64,000 nucleotides of DNA from Hyphomicrobiales bacterium (GCA_900473795.1 UCMT01000008.1:124001-188000), one strand, 5' to 3'. Positions 33,650 through 44,704 are shown, counted from the stretch's first letter. Program-made: numbers and translations. Notes: a model not told the origin generated them from the sequence alone.

Positions 33650-34000
33650 CTATTTGTCGGACCAGACCGCGAGTTCGTAGCCGTCCGGATCCTGGAAATG
33701 GAAACGCCTGCCGCCCGGAAAGGAAAAGGTGTCCTTGACGATGCGGGCGCCGGCCGCCTCCAGCCGTGCTTGGGTGGCTGCGAGATCCTCCGCATACAGG
33801 ATCACCAGCGGTCCGCCCGGGTTCACCGTTCCGGTCGTCAAGCCGCCCGTCAGCCGGCCGTCGCTGAATTCACAATATTGCGGACCGTAGTCGGTGAACG
33901 ACCAGCCGAATGCTGCGCCGTAAAACGCTTTTGAGCGGGCGATATCCGAGACCGCGAATTCGATATTGTCGATCTGGCGATCGACGCCTTTCTGTCCCAT
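33650..34000 (-). CDS. VOC (glyoxalase/bleomycin resistance) family protein
   Basis: The 116-residue protein has two beta-alpha-beta-beta-beta modules (NIEFAVSDIARSKAFYGAAFG, and FSFPGGRRFHFQDPDGYELAVW). The start is ATG 34000 with GGAAGA upstream. It is 14 bases downstream of an SRPBCC gene on the same strand and likely in one operon. The specific activity (metal-dependent dioxygenase, lyase or binding) cannot be told. Confidence 0.86.
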   Translation of the reverse strand: MGQKGVDRQIDNIEFAVSDIARSKAFYGAAFGWSFTDYGPQYCEFSDGRLTGGLTTGTVNPGGPLVILYAEDLAATQARLEAAGARIVKDTFSFPGGRRFHFQDPDGYELAVWSDK

Positions 34001-34014
34001 GATCGTCTTCCTTG

Positions 34015-34413
34015 CTATGCTTCCAGACGTTTTTTCAATGTATTGAGGTCTTTCAGAACCCATCTGAAATCGGCCTCGAACTGTTCCTCGCTCACATCGG
34101 GCAGCCGCAGCAGCGTGAACATCACCTCTGCGCCGTCGCCATTCGGCACGACACGCAGTGCATTGTGGACTTCAAGTCCCGATTCCATCGTGACGATATG
34201 GTCCATCACGCCGAAATCGTTCTTCGGCGCAAATTTCACGCGGACGCTGCCGAGCGGGCCATGCGCCACCCAATTGTCGCCATCGGCCTCCAGGCCGCTG
34301 CCGAGGCCGGAGGCCCAGAGCACCATGTTTTCCGGCTTGGCTGCGAAGTCGTAAACGTCCCGCCAATTTCTCTCGATGCTGATGTGAACGATCCTGGCTT
34401 GCCTCGCGCTCAT
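34015..34413 (-). CDS. SRPBCC (START/Bet v1-like) family protein
   Basis: The 132-residue protein has the helix-grip fold pattern (ISIERNWRDVYDFAAKPENMVLWA, and a C-terminal helix EEQFEADFRWVLKDLNTLKKRL). It starts at ATG 34413 behind AAGGAAA. Such proteins bind hydrophobic ligands. It is co-transcribed with the VOC protein gene downstream. Confidence 0.85.
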   Translation of the reverse strand: MSARQARIVHISIERNWRDVYDFAAKPENMVLWASGLGSGLEADGDNWVAHGPLGSVRVKFAPKNDFGVMDHIVTMESGLEVHNALRVVPNGDGAEVMFTLLRLPDVSEEQFEADFRWVLKDLNTLKKRLEA

Positions 34414-34729
34414 CTGTATTTTCCTTCCACATGCCTGCGAGTTTGATGGGAAAACGGTGCGCAAAGTCTTGGACAAGACGGAAAATCGCCGTGTCGTTTG
34501 AACGCTCGGCGCGTTCTTCCGAGCTTACGCGGCCTACCCGGAAAAGTCTCGCTTTCGACAACAATCACTTGTCGTTAATCGATTTGAATGCCAAAACTCC
34601 GTCAGCATGCAAGGCGCTTTCAGGCATCCCCTGCCGCACGAAACCGCCCTGCATAAGTCAATCTGGTGGAGTCGTGGCGCATGTCCAGCCGGACATCGGC
34701 CGCTTCACTGTCTAACGGAGGCACTTACG
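34414..34729. other. Divergent promoter region before gnd
   Basis: This 316-base gap separates the SRPBCC gene (minus) from gnd (plus). No coding frame or repeat is recognised. Confidence 0.5.
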
Positions 34730-36160
34730 GTGGCACAGGCGGAAATCGGCCTTATCGGTCTTGGCGTTATGGGATCGAATCTGGCGCTCAACATTGCCGA
34801 GAAGGGCAACAGGATCGCAGTCTTCAACCGCACGGTGGAAGCGACGCGGAAGTTTTATGCCGATGCCGGCGAGCTGCAGAGCCAGATCGTGTCTTGCGAG
34901 ACCATCGAGGAGTTCGTTGCCGCCATCCGACCCCCACGGCCGATCATCATCATGATCAAGGCCGGCGAAGCCGTCGATCAGCAGATGGAACTGCTCAAGC
35001 CCTATCTTGAGAAGAACGACATCATGATCGACGCCGGCAACGCCAATTTCCGCGATACGATGCGTCGTTTCGACAATCTCAAGGACAGCGGCCTGACCTT
35101 CATCGGCATGGGCGTTTCCGGCGGCGAGGAGGGCGCGCGCCACGGTCCGTCCATCATGGTCGGCGGCAAGGAAGAATCCTGGAAACGCGTCGAGAAGGTA
35201 CTGACCTCGATCGCTGCGAAATATGACGGCGTCCCCTGCGTCGATTGGCTTGGCGAAAATGGCGCCGGTCACTTTGTCAAGACCATCCACAACGGCATCG
35301 AATATGCCGACATGCAGATGATCGCCGAAATCTACGGCATCCTGCGTGATGGCCTGAAGATGGGCGCCACCGAAATCGGCGAAGTCTTCGGCGAGTGGAA
35401 CAGGGGCCGGTTGAATTCCTACCTGATCGAGATCACCGAGAAGGTGCTGAAGGCGGCAGACCCCATCACCGGCAAGCCGATCGTCGATCTGATCCTCGAC
35501 AAGGCCGGCCAGAAGGGCACGGGCAAATGGTCGGTGATCGAGGCGCAGAACATGGGCGTTCCGGCGACCGGCATCGAAGCCGCCGTCGCCGCACGCAGCA
35601 TCTCCTCGATGAAGGATGAGCGCGAAGCCGCCGAAAAGGTGCTGGGCCTGCCGAATGTCGGCGAGTTCCGCGTTGCCGACAGGGCCGCTTTCCTCAAGGA
35701 CCTCGAGAGCGCACTGCTTGCATCGAAGATCGGCGCCTATGCGCAAGGGTTTGCCGTCATGTCCGCCGCGTCGAAGGAATTCAACTGGAGCCTGCCGATG
35801 CCGACCATCGCCAAGATCTGGCGCGCCGGCTGCATCATCCGCTCGCAGTTCCTCGATGAGATCACCACTGCCTTCACCAAGGATCCGGATGTCGCCAACC
35901 TGATCGTCACGCCGGCGTTCGCCAAGATGGTCAAGGAGAGCGACGGCGCGCTTCGCCGCGTCGTGTCCGCGGCCGCCCTCGGCGGCCTGCCGGTGCCGGC
36001 ACTCGCATCCGCGCTCGGCTATTTCGACAGCTACCGTCGCGGGCGCGGTACGGCGAACGTCATCCAGGCGCAGCGCGATTTCTTCGGCGCCCATGGCTTT
36101 GATCGCGTCGACGGCGAAGACTCGCACCATGGCCCCTGGGGCAGCGGCCTGAGCGCCTGA
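34730..36160 (+). CDS. gnd: 6-phosphogluconate dehydrogenase, decarboxylating
   Basis: The 476-residue enzyme oxidises and decarboxylates 6-phosphogluconate to ribulose 5-phosphate. GTG 34730 is taken as start, behind CGGAGG. The dinucleotide motif is IGLIGLGVMGSNLALN; the substrate-binding block GVSGGEEGARHGPSIMVGG and the catalytic KTIHNGIEYADMQ (Lys, His, Asn) are intact. It is monocistronic, with a strong terminator at 36190. Confidence 0.97.
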   Translation: MAQAEIGLIGLGVMGSNLALNIAEKGNRIAVFNRTVEATRKFYADAGELQSQIVSCETIEEFVAAIRPPRPIIIMIKAGEAVDQQMELLKPYLEKNDIMIDAGNANFRDTMRRFDNLKDSGLTFIGMGVSGGEEGARHGPSIMVGGKEESWKRVEKVLTSIAAKYDGVPCVDWLGENGAGHFVKTIHNGIEYADMQMIAEIYGILRDGLKMGATEIGEVFGEWNRGRLNSYLIEITEKVLKAADPITGKPIVDLILDKAGQKGTGKWSVIEAQNMGVPATGIEAAVAARSISSMKDEREAAEKVLGLPNVGEFRVADRAAFLKDLESALLASKIGAYAQGFAVMSAASKEFNWSLPMPTIAKIWRAGCIIRSQFLDEITTAFTKDPDVANLIVTPAFAKMVKESDGALRRVVSAAALGGLPVPALASALGYFDSYRRGRGTANVIQAQRDFFGAHGFDRVDGEDSHHGPWGSGLSA

Positions 36161-36189
36161 CCTCTCGGCGCTCTCGTCCGGTCCTGGAC

Positions 36190-36225
36190 AAAAAAAGCCG
36201 CGCGGATCGCTTCGCGCGGCTTTTT
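36190..36225. terminator. Bidirectional rho-independent terminator between gnd and lacI-type gene
   Basis: AGCCGCGCG and CGCGCGGCT pair across an eight-base loop. Six A residues precede the hairpin and TTTTT follows it, so it can terminate both strands between these convergent genes. Confidence 0.93.
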
Positions 36226-36243
36226 GCTGCTCTGAAATGCGCG

Positions 36244-37272
36244 TCAGATGGCCCGGCTCAAGCTCTGCAATTCTTCCGCCGGCAAACCGGCAATGCGGCC
36301 GATCACGGCTTTGGCCAGTTCCCGACCGGCGTGGCGGATGTCCTCGTTCATGGTGATGACTTCGGGACGCAGCCAGCTCAGGAAATCGCTCGGCACCTTG
36401 GACACCATATCGACATGCTGCGTGAGCTTTTTGCCGACGGCTTCGAGGCCGGCGATCAACGCGATCGAACCGGCGCCGGAACCCGAAACGATGCCGTCGG
36501 GTGCATCGTCGGAGCGCATCAGCGTCTCGAACGCTGCCCGGATTTCCGTCAGGCTGTTGTCGAGATCGACCGCGCCGAAAGCAACGGCCTCGACGCCGAA
36601 ATCGCGGATGCCTTCGTCGAAGCCCTTGCGCATGTGCCGGTGGAAGGTCAGATGCGGCGGCGGCTGCAGGAGGACGATGCGCTTGCGCCCGAGTTCCGCC
36701 AGTCGCCGGACCGCTTCATAGGCAAATCCTTCATTGTCAAAATCATGATAGGGATGGATCAGTCCCATATCGGTGCGGCCATGGGTGGCGAAGGGAAAAT
36801 TCCGCTCCATCATCAGTTCGACGCGCGGATCTTTCGGTTCCGTGCGCGAGATGATCACGCCGTCAGCGGCGCCGGTGTCGAGCACATAGCGGACCGGGGC
36901 TAGGGCGTCCTTCGAAAACCCGTAGGGCGTGATGACCAGATGATAGGGTGTGGAGGCTAACACTTCCGAAATGCCAACGACGATCGGGCTCGTCAGCCCC
37001 ATCACCTCTTCTTCGAGAGATAGTACCAGGCTGATGACGTTGGTCTTGCCGGTGCGAAGGCGGACGCCGGCGCGGTTCGGCTGGTAGCCCACCTGTTTGG
37101 CGACAAGCCGCACACGCTCCTTGGTTTCTGCGCCGATGTCGGGCGCGTCCTTGAGCGCGCGCGACACCGTCGTGATGCCAAGGCCCGTCATGAAGGCGAT
37201 TGTCTTCAGGGTCGGGCGTTCCTGCAATGAGGGGGACGCCGAGGCCTGCTTGCTCTTGGTCTTCTCGTCCAT
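36244..37272 (-). CDS. LacI family transcriptional regulator of the oligosaccharide locus
   Basis: The 342-residue repressor has the LacI HTH (TLKTIAFMTGLGITTVSRALKD, followed by a hinge with YQPNRAGVRLRTGKTN) and a periplasmic-binding-like sensor domain. It is divergent from the CUT1 ABC transporter and glycoside hydrolase genes, which it most likely controls. Operator-like palindromes with a central CG lie in between, at 37407-37420 and 37728-37741. The inducer is probably a sugar from the transported oligosaccharide. Confidence 0.93.
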   Translation of the reverse strand: MDEKTKSKQASASPSLQERPTLKTIAFMTGLGITTVSRALKDAPDIGAETKERVRLVAKQVGYQPNRAGVRLRTGKTNVISLVLSLEEEVMGLTSPIVVGISEVLASTPYHLVITPYGFSKDALAPVRYVLDTGAADGVIISRTEPKDPRVELMMERNFPFATHGRTDMGLIHPYHDFDNEGFAYEAVRRLAELGRKRIVLLQPPPHLTFHRHMRKGFDEGIRDFGVEAVAFGAVDLDNSLTEIRAAFETLMRSDDAPDGIVSGSGAGSIALIAGLEAVGKKLTQHVDMVSKVPSDFLSWLRPEVITMNEDIRHAGRELAKAVIGRIAGLPAEELQSLSRAI

Positions 37273-37406
37273 TCCCCCGCCTATCGCCTTTTCATGTTCA
37301 GGCCGCGTCGTTTCCTGCGGCAGACCCTCTCTGGTCTTTCATGCCTTATATACGATTTGTGACATATGGGCACCCGTCGCCTAAGCGCTCCTCATTTGTC
37401 AAAAAT

Positions 37407-37420
37407 CTGTAACGATACAG
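37407..37420. promoter_or_regulatory. LacI-type operator-like site, repressor-proximal
   Basis: CTGTAACGATACAG is a near-perfect 14-base palindrome with central CG, the usual layout of LacI-family operators. It lies 135 bases upstream of the lacI-type start. A weaker related sequence (GATACCGTTGC) follows at 37447-37457. Confidence 0.55.
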
Positions 37421-37727
37421 TTCGCTTGTCGAGTGCTTTTTTTACCGATACCGTTGCGGGCTCTCCGTAGAGTTGAATCTCGCAATGCATCATTCTGACT
37501 TTGCATTTGCGAAGAGAAGAGCAGGTCTGAAACGTTTCGCATCTTAATAAATCTGCTGAAATTCCCGGACAAAAACGACTTTTTTGCATAAACTATACGT
37601 CAACATGAATGACCGAGCCTGATTTGCTGCACGCTCCGAAATGCGCGTAACAATTGTATAAAATATTTTCTGAAGAATTTTGCGTTGTGGCTGTTGCGCA
37701 TGCAAATCGATTGAACTAAGTTTTTTC

Positions 37728-37741
37728 CGGTAACGTTACAG
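37728..37741. promoter_or_regulatory. LacI-type operator-like site, transporter-proximal
   Basis: CGGTAACGTTACAG contains the perfect palindrome GTAACGTTAC and lies 17 bases before the ATG of the sugar-binding protein gene, close to or within its ribosome-binding region. It matches the site at 37407 in its right half (ACAG). Confidence 0.65.
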
Positions 37742-37757
37742 TGAGGGAGGAAAACTC

Positions 37758-38993
37758 ATGAAATTGCGTTTGTTGGCAGCTGCTTTGGCGGCGACTGTGG
37801 TGCTTCCATTCAGCGCAGCCAGCGCTGCCGATCTGGAAGTAACCCATTGGTGGACGTCCGGTGGCGAAGCCGCGGCGGTCGCCGAACTGGCGAAGGCTTT
37901 CGATGCGACCGGCAATCACTGGGTCGACGGCGCGATCGCCGGCTCGGGCGGCACAGCGCGGCCGATCATGATCAGCCGCATCACCGGTGGCGACCCGATG
38001 GGTGCCACGCAGTTCAACCACGGCCGGCAGGCGGAGGAACTGGTGGAGGCCGGCCTGATGCGCGACCTGACCGACGTCGCTACCAGGGAGCATTGGAAGG
38101 ATATCATCAAGCCGTCGAGCCTGCTCGACAGCTGCACCATCGAAGGCAAGATCTATTGCGCGCCGGTCAACATCCACTCCTGGCAGTGGCTGTGGCTGTC
38201 GAACGCGGCCTTCAAGCAGGCTGGCGTCGAAGTGCCGAAGAACTGGGACGAATTCGTCGCTGCCGCACCGGCGCTGGAGAAGGCCGGCATCATACCGCTC
38301 GCCGTCGGTGGCCAGCCCTGGCAGTCGGCCGGTGCGTTTGACGTGCTGATGGTCGCGATTGCCGGCAAGGACGTCTTCAACAAGGTGTTTGGCGACAAGG
38401 ATGCGGAAGTGGCCGCAGGTCCTGATATCGCCAAGGTCTTCAAGGCTGCTGATGATGCCCGCAAGATGTCCAAGGGCAGCAATGTCCAGGATTGGAATCA
38501 GGCTACCAATCTGGTCATCACCGGCAAGGCCGGCGGCCAGATCATGGGTGACTGGGCGCAGGGCGAATTCCAGGTCGCCGGCCAGAAGGCTGGTACGGAC
38601 TATACCTGCCTTCCGGGTCTCGGCGTCAACGAGATCATCTCGACGGGGGGCGATGCCTTCTATTTCCCGCTCCTGAAGGACGAGGAAAAGTCGAAGGCCC
38701 AGGAAGTGCTCGCCTCGACGCTGCTCGATCCGAAGACGCAGGTCGCCTTCAACCTGAAGAAGGGGTCGCTGCCGGTGCGCGGTGACGTCGACCTCGCCAC
38801 GGCAAACGACTGCATGAAGAAGGGTCTCGATATTCTTGCCAAGGGCAATGTGATCCAGGGCACCGACCAGCTCCTGTCTGCAGACAGCCAGAAGCAGAAG
38901 GAAGACCTCTTCTCGGAGTTCTTCGCCAACCCCTCGATGACGCCGGAGGATGCGCAGAAGCGCTTCACCGACATCATCGCTTCGGCCGACTGA
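37758..38993 (+). CDS. Sugar ABC transporter, periplasmic binding protein (CUT1 type)
   Basis: The 411-residue extracellular solute-binding protein (family 1) has a signal peptide (MKLRLLAAALAATVVLPFSAASA). The mature part starts ADLEVTHWWTSGGEAAAVAELAKAF, close to glucose/mannose- and beta-glucoside-binding proteins of rhizobia. It is the first gene of the operon; GTGAGGGAGGA precedes the start. The neighbouring GH2 beta-mannosidase suggests beta-linked disaccharides such as mannobiose or cellobiose as ligands; this is inference. Confidence 0.92.
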   Translation: MKLRLLAAALAATVVLPFSAASAADLEVTHWWTSGGEAAAVAELAKAFDATGNHWVDGAIAGSGGTARPIMISRITGGDPMGATQFNHGRQAEELVEAGLMRDLTDVATREHWKDIIKPSSLLDSCTIEGKIYCAPVNIHSWQWLWLSNAAFKQAGVEVPKNWDEFVAAAPALEKAGIIPLAVGGQPWQSAGAFDVLMVAIAGKDVFNKVFGDKDAEVAAGPDIAKVFKAADDARKMSKGSNVQDWNQATNLVITGKAGGQIMGDWAQGEFQVAGQKAGTDYTCLPGLGVNEIISTGGDAFYFPLLKDEEKSKAQEVLASTLLDPKTQVAFNLKKGSLPVRGDVDLATANDCMKKGLDILAKGNVIQGTDQLLSADSQKQKEDLFSEFFANPSMTPEDAQKRFTDIIASAD

Positions 38994-39014
38994 TAAACGG
39001 TCACTCTGTCGATA

Positions 39015-39041
39015 GCCGGTTCCGCGAACAACGGAACCGGC
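39015..39041 (+). other. Intercistronic stem-loop after the sugar-binding protein gene
   Basis: GCCGGTTCCG and CGGAACCGGC pair exactly around a seven-base loop, 20 bases past the stop. Without a T-run, it is more likely to stabilise the upstream message or attenuate the permease genes than to end transcription. Confidence 0.7.
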
Positions 39042-39206
39042 CCAGAAACTCGAACCCGAATGGTCGCTGCCGGCTGTTGCAGTGGGCTTTTCATGAGCCG
39101 GCCGCTCTTTGGATGGCGATCGTTCGGGCATGAGGACAGAGCGAGGAGCTGCGGTGCGCGCCGCCGCTTTCAACCGGATGAACCTGACCCAGGGGAGGAG
39201 TGAGAC

Positions 39207-40109
39207 ATGACGGGCCAAGCGTATGCCGGCCGGCCAAATCAATTGTTGCGCAATCTGCATTCCAAGATTGCCTCAATTCCCATGATACTGACCGCCGTTG
39301 TCATCTTCCTCGGCGGCACGCTTTGGACGGTGTTTTATTCCTTCACCAATTCGAAGCTCCTGCCGCGCCTATCGTTTGTCGGGCTCGATCAGTACGAACG
39401 TCTCTGGGCTGCGCCCCGCTGGCTTGTGTCGATTGAGAACCTCGCGATTTACGGCGTGTTTTCGCTGATCTTCAGCCTGTTGATCGGCTTTGTGCTTGCG
39501 GCGCTGATGGATCAGAAGATCCGCTTCGAGAACACCTTCCGCACCATCTTCCTCTATCCCTTCGCTCTCTCCTTCATCGTCACCGGCCTTGTCTGGCAAT
39601 GGGTGCTCAATCCCGAGTTCGGAGTGCAGTCGGTCGTCCGGTCGCTCGGCTGGACGAGCTTCACCTTCGATCCGCTCTACAATCAGAGCATCGTCATCTA
39701 CGGCATTCTGATCGCCGCCCTCTGGCAGGGGACCGGCCTCGTCATGTGCCTGATGCTGGCCGGCTTGCGCGGCATAGACGAGGATATCTGGAAGGCCTCC
39801 CGCGTCGACGGCATTCCGATGTGGAAGACCTACCTCTTCATCATCATCCCGATGATGCGCCCGGTCTTCATCACCACACTGGTTATCATCGCCAGCGGCA
39901 TCGTGCGCGTCTACGACCTCGTCGTGGCGCAGACCAGTGGCGGCCCCGGCATCGCTTCCGAAGTGCCAGCCAAATATGTCTACGACTACATGTTCCAGGC
40001 GCAGAACCTCGGTCAGGGCTTTGCCGCCTCGACCATGATGCTGATCACCGTCGCGATCATCATCGTCCCATGGGCCTATCTGGAATTCGGAGGACGCAAG
40101 CGTGGCTGA
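39207..40109 (+). CDS. Sugar ABC transporter permease 1 (CUT1, MalF type)
   Basis: The 300-residue protein has six membrane segments and the EAA motif in DIWKASRVDGIPMWKTYLFIIIPMM. It starts behind GGGAGGAG at ATG 39207. Its stop overlaps the next permease start by 8 bases. It forms the transmembrane channel with the second permease. Confidence 0.93.
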   Translation: MTGQAYAGRPNQLLRNLHSKIASIPMILTAVVIFLGGTLWTVFYSFTNSKLLPRLSFVGLDQYERLWAAPRWLVSIENLAIYGVFSLIFSLLIGFVLAALMDQKIRFENTFRTIFLYPFALSFIVTGLVWQWVLNPEFGVQSVVRSLGWTSFTFDPLYNQSIVIYGILIAALWQGTGLVMCLMLAGLRGIDEDIWKASRVDGIPMWKTYLFIIIPMMRPVFITTLVIIASGIVRVYDLVVAQTSGGPGIASEVPAKYVYDYMFQAQNLGQGFAASTMMLITVAIIIVPWAYLEFGGRKRG

Positions 40110-41040
40110 TACAATACCTCTCAAGGCACAGGCCGTTCACGGCGGCGCCGCAAGATTGGCTCCGGGACCCCAGGGCAGAAAGCCCCGCCCGCTGCTTTCG
40201 CCGAGAAACATCATGATCTACGGCGCCCTGATCTTCGCTGCGGCCTACTACATGCTGCCGCTCTATGTGATGATCGTCACCTCGCTGAAGGGCATGCCGG
40301 AGATCCGGCTCGGCAACATATTCTCGCCGCCCGTCGAGATCACCTTCGAGCCCTGGGTCAAGGCATGGGCCAGCGCCTGCACGGGGTTGAACTGCGACGG
40401 GCTGTCACGCGGCTTTTGGAACTCGGTGCGCATCACCATTCCATCGACCATCATCTCGATCGCCATTGCCTCGATCAACGGCTATGCGCTTGCCAACTGG
40501 CGCTTCAAGGGCGCCGACCTGTTCTTCACCATCCTGATCGTCGGCGCCTTCATCCCCTATCAGGTGATGATCTATCCGATCGTCATCGTGCTGCGTGAAA
40601 TTGGCGTCTATGGCTCGCTTACGGGTCTGATCATCGTTCACACGATCTTCGGCATGCCGATCCTGACTCTGCTCTTCCGCAACTATTTCGCCTCGCTGCC
40701 GGAAGAGCTGTTCAAGGCGGCGCGTATCGACGGGGCCGGTTTCTGGACGATCTACTTCAAGATCATGCTGCCGATGTCGCTGCCGATCTTCGTCGTCGCG
40801 ATGATCCTGCAGGTCACCGGCATCTGGAACGACTTCCTGTTCGGCGTCGTGTTCACCCGGCCGGAATACTATCCGATGACCGTTCAGCTCAACAACATCG
40901 TCAATTCGGTTCAGGGCGTGAAGGAATACAACGTCAACATGGCGGCGACCATCCTGACGGGGGCCGTTCCATTGATCGTCTACTTCATTTCCGGACGGCT
41001 TTTTGTTCGCGGCATTGCCGCCGGCGCAGTGAAAGGGTGA
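40102..41040 (+). CDS. Sugar ABC transporter permease 2 (CUT1, MalG type)
   Basis: The 312-residue permease starts at GTG 40102, inside the end of the first permease gene, behind GGAGGA. It has a cytoplasmic N-terminus of about 35 residues, six membrane segments and the EAA loop [28 protein letters not shown]. The ATPase gene follows 4 bases after its stop. Confidence 0.93.
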   Translation: MADTIPLKAQAVHGGAARLAPGPQGRKPRPLLSPRNIMIYGALIFAAAYYMLPLYVMIVTSLKGMPEIRLGNIFSPPVEITFEPWVKAWASACTGLNCDGLSRGFWNSVRITIPSTIISIAIASINGYALANWRFKGADLFFTILIVGAFIPYQVMIYPIVIVLREIGVYGSLTGLIIVHTIFGMPILTLLFRNYFASLPEELFKAARIDGAGFWTIYFKIMLPMSLPIFVVAMILQVTGIWNDFLFGVVFTRPEYYPMTVQLNNIVNSVQGVKEYNVNMAATILTGAVPLIVYFISGRLFVRGIAAGAVKG

Positions 41041-41044
41041 GTGC

Positions 41045-42136
<1,092 letters not shown>

Positions 42137-42152
42137 TCAACTGTCACATCAT

Positions 42153-42210
42153 GCGGCCGCGTTCAGCGGCCGCTTCGAAGACGATGACGCCCATCCTTGC
42201 GCGGGTGGGC
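42153..42210 (+). other. Two stem-loops before the beta-mannosidase gene
   Basis: GCGGCCGC repeats as an exact inverted pair at 42153-42173 (five-base loop), and GCCCATCC/GGGTGGGC pair with one G-T at 42189-42210, just upstream of the GH2 start. Neither has a T-run directly after it, although TTTTTG follows the second at 42221. They may tune expression between transporter and hydrolase. Confidence 0.5.
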
Positions 42211-42229
42211 AGCAAATGGATTTTTGACA

Positions 42230-44704
42230 ATGCCTGCTGATGTCTTCCCCTCCGAACCCGTGGCGCTCGACCTGTCCGGCGAGTGGCTGCTTGCCTCGTT
42301 GGACAACAGCCATGCGCTGACGATCGCCATTCCGGGCGACGTGCACAGCGCTTTGCAGGCTGCCGGGGAGATCGCCGATCCCTACGCCGGTCGCAACGAG
42401 GATGACGTCCAGTGGGTGGCACACAAGGACTGGGTGCTTGAGCGTACGTTCGACATCGACGCGGCCGATCTCGCCGGATTCTGGTATCTCGATATTGAAA
42501 GCCTGGACACCATTGCCTCGGTCTATGTCAACGACGAGCTGGTTCTCGATGCCAAAAACTGCTTTCTTCGCTATCGCCCGGCCGTAAGCTCTATCTTGAA
42601 AGCGGGTCAGAACCGGCTGCGCATCGTCATCCATTCAGCGATCGCTGCGGGGGCCCAAGCGCAGGCGGCCCAGCCCTTCTATATTCCTTATTCGACCGGC
42701 AATTGCCCGATCCCGAATGGCAATATGCTGCGCAAGCCGCAATGCCACTTCGGCTGGGACTGGAACATCGCCGTCGCGCCGCTCGGCATCTACGGCGCGA
42801 TCGCCCTCAAGAAACTCGCAGCTGCCCGCATCGAACACGTCACGACCCGCCAGGTGCCGCAGGCCGGCGGCGCCACCGACCTTCAGGTGACGGTGACCCT
42901 ATTCGCCGAGGATCCGAGCGTCGTCGGCATCGACTTCTCGCTCGACGGCGCAAGGGAGCACCTGGATTGCGCCGTCAATGCCGGTGAGACGCAGGTCACA
43001 CACGTCTTTACCGTCGAAAATCCCAGGCTCTGGTGGCCCGCCGGCAGTGGCGAACAGGCATTGTCCGAACTCATCGTCTCGCTGCCGGGCGAAACGGTGA
43101 GCCGCCAGGTCGGCTTCCGGACGATCGAGCTTCTAACGGATAGGGACGAGGCCGGCAGCCGTTTTGCCTTCCGTGTCAACGGCCGCGACATCTTCTGCCG
43201 CGGTGCCAACTGGATCCCGGCCGATGCGCTCGCCTCGCGGGTGACGCCGGAGGGCGTCGAGGATCTGCTGCGCTCGGCGGTCGACGCCAACATGAACATG
43301 ATCCGCGTCTGGGGCGGCGGCTTTTACGAGACGGACTGGTTCTATGATCTCTGCGACCGGCTGGGCCTGATGGTCTGGCAGGATTTCATGTTCGCCTGCA
43401 ACCTCTATCCCTCGACGCCGGATTTCCTCGAAAGCGTCGCGGCGGAGGTCGATTATCAGGTCAAGCGGCTGTCGTCGCATCCATCGATCGTGCTGTGGTG
43501 CGGCGACAACGAGCTGGTCGGAGCGCTCACCTGGTTTGAAGAAAGCCGCAAGGATCGCGACCGCTATCTCGTTTCCTACGACCGCCTCAACCGCACCGTC
43601 GAGACCGGCATCAGGGCCGCCGCACCCGATGCCATCTGGTGGCCGTCCAGCCCGTCCGTCGGACCGCTCAACTTCGGCGATGCCTGGCATGCGGATGGTT
43701 CCGGCGACATGCACTATTGGTCCGTCTGGCACGAGAACAAGTCGTTCGACAACTACCGCACGGTCCGGCCACGCTTCTGCTCCGAGTTCGGCTTCCAGTC
43801 CTATACCTCGATGCCGATCGTGCGGCAGTTCGCGGAACAGAAGGACCTGAACATCGCTTCGCCGGTGATGGAATCGCACCAGAAGAATGCAGGCGGCAAC
43901 GAGCGCATCGCGGCGACCATGTTCCGCTACTTCCGCTTTCCGAAGGATTTTTCGAATTTCGTCTATCTCAGCCAGATCCAGCAGGGGCTGGCGATCCGCA
44001 CCGCCGTCGAATTCTGGCGGTCGCTGAAGCCCCATTGCATGGGCACGCTGTACTGGCAGCTCAACGACACCTGGCCGGTCGCCTCCTGGGCGAGCCTCGA
44101 CTATGGCGGCAACTGGAAGGCCATGCACTACATGGTACGCCGGTTCTTCCAGCCGGTGGCTGTCGCCGCCATTCCCTCCGACGATGGAAAGACCATCGCC
44201 TTCTCGATGGTCAACGACACCGCCGCCCCGGTCACGGTCGAACTGCAGACCTTCCTGGTTTCGCTGTCGGGCGAGAAGCAGCCCCTGGCGGCCGCCGCCG
44301 GCACCTGCAGCCCGGATCGCGCCGCAACACTGCTTTCGCTCGCCGCTGCGGATATCCCGGAAAACATGCTGCTGTTCTGGTCCTTCGACACCTCGAACGG
44401 CATGCGCGGCGAGGGGCATCATGTGCAGGGCACCTACAAGGCGCTCGATCTAGTCCCGTCCGATCTCCTGATCTCGACGACCCCGGCCGTTGACGGCACC
44501 TACGAGATCACCGTTGCGGCGAGCGGCCTTGCCCTGCATGTGATGATCGAAACCGATATTGAAGGCCGCTACTCCGACAACGCCTTCGACCTGACGGCCG
44601 GTGAACGCCGCGTCATCCGTTTCACACCCAAGCAGCCGCAGGCAGCAGATTGGAAGCCGGTCTTTATCGGCTACGACCTGCAGTCCTGCCAGGGCACCGG
44701 TTAG
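42230..44704 (+). CDS. Beta-mannosidase, glycoside hydrolase family 2
   Basis: The 824-residue cytoplasmic enzyme has the GH2 layout: a jelly-roll sugar-binding domain (LSGEWLLASLD, VLERTFDIDA), an immunoglobulin-like domain, a TIM barrel and C-terminal beta domains. The catalytic acid is Glu428 in CGDNELVGAL and the nucleophile Glu519 in FCSEFGFQSY; NWIPADA and RVWGGGFYE are typical of beta-mannosidases. It lacks a signal peptide, so it hydrolyses imported oligosaccharides. ATG 42230 is the start. Confidence 0.93.
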   Translation: MPADVFPSEPVALDLSGEWLLASLDNSHALTIAIPGDVHSALQAAGEIADPYAGRNEDDVQWVAHKDWVLERTFDIDAADLAGFWYLDIESLDTIASVYVNDELVLDAKNCFLRYRPAVSSILKAGQNRLRIVIHSAIAAGAQAQAAQPFYIPYSTGNCPIPNGNMLRKPQCHFGWDWNIAVAPLGIYGAIALKKLAAARIEHVTTRQVPQAGGATDLQVTVTLFAEDPSVVGIDFSLDGAREHLDCAVNAGETQVTHVFTVENPRLWWPAGSGEQALSELIVSLPGETVSRQVGFRTIELLTDRDEAGSRFAFRVNGRDIFCRGANWIPADALASRVTPEGVEDLLRSAVDANMNMIRVWGGGFYETDWFYDLCDRLGLMVWQDFMFACNLYPSTPDFLESVAAEVDYQVKRLSSHPSIVLWCGDNELVGALTWFEESRKDRDRYLVSYDRLNRTVETGIRAAAPDAIWWPSSPSVGPLNFGDAWHADGSGDMHYWSVWHENKSFDNYRTVRPRFCSEFGFQSYTSMPIVRQFAEQKDLNIASPVMESHQKNAGGNERIAATMFRYFRFPKDFSNFVYLSQIQQGLAIRTAVEFWRSLKPHCMGTLYWQLNDTWPVASWASLDYGGNWKAMHYMVRRFFQPVAVAAIPSDDGKTIAFSMVNDTAAPVTVELQTFLVSLSGEKQPLAAAAGTCSPDRAATLLSLAAADIPENMLLFWSFDTSNGMRGEGHHVQGTYKALDLVPSDLLISTTPAVDGTYEITVAASGLALHVMIETDIEGRYSDNAFDLTAGERRVIRFTPKQPQAADWKPVFIGYDLQSCQGTG

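Noticed and set aside
34712-36130. 472-codon minus-strand frame opposite gnd
   Set aside because: gnd is unmistakable on the plus strand; the antisense translation has no motif.
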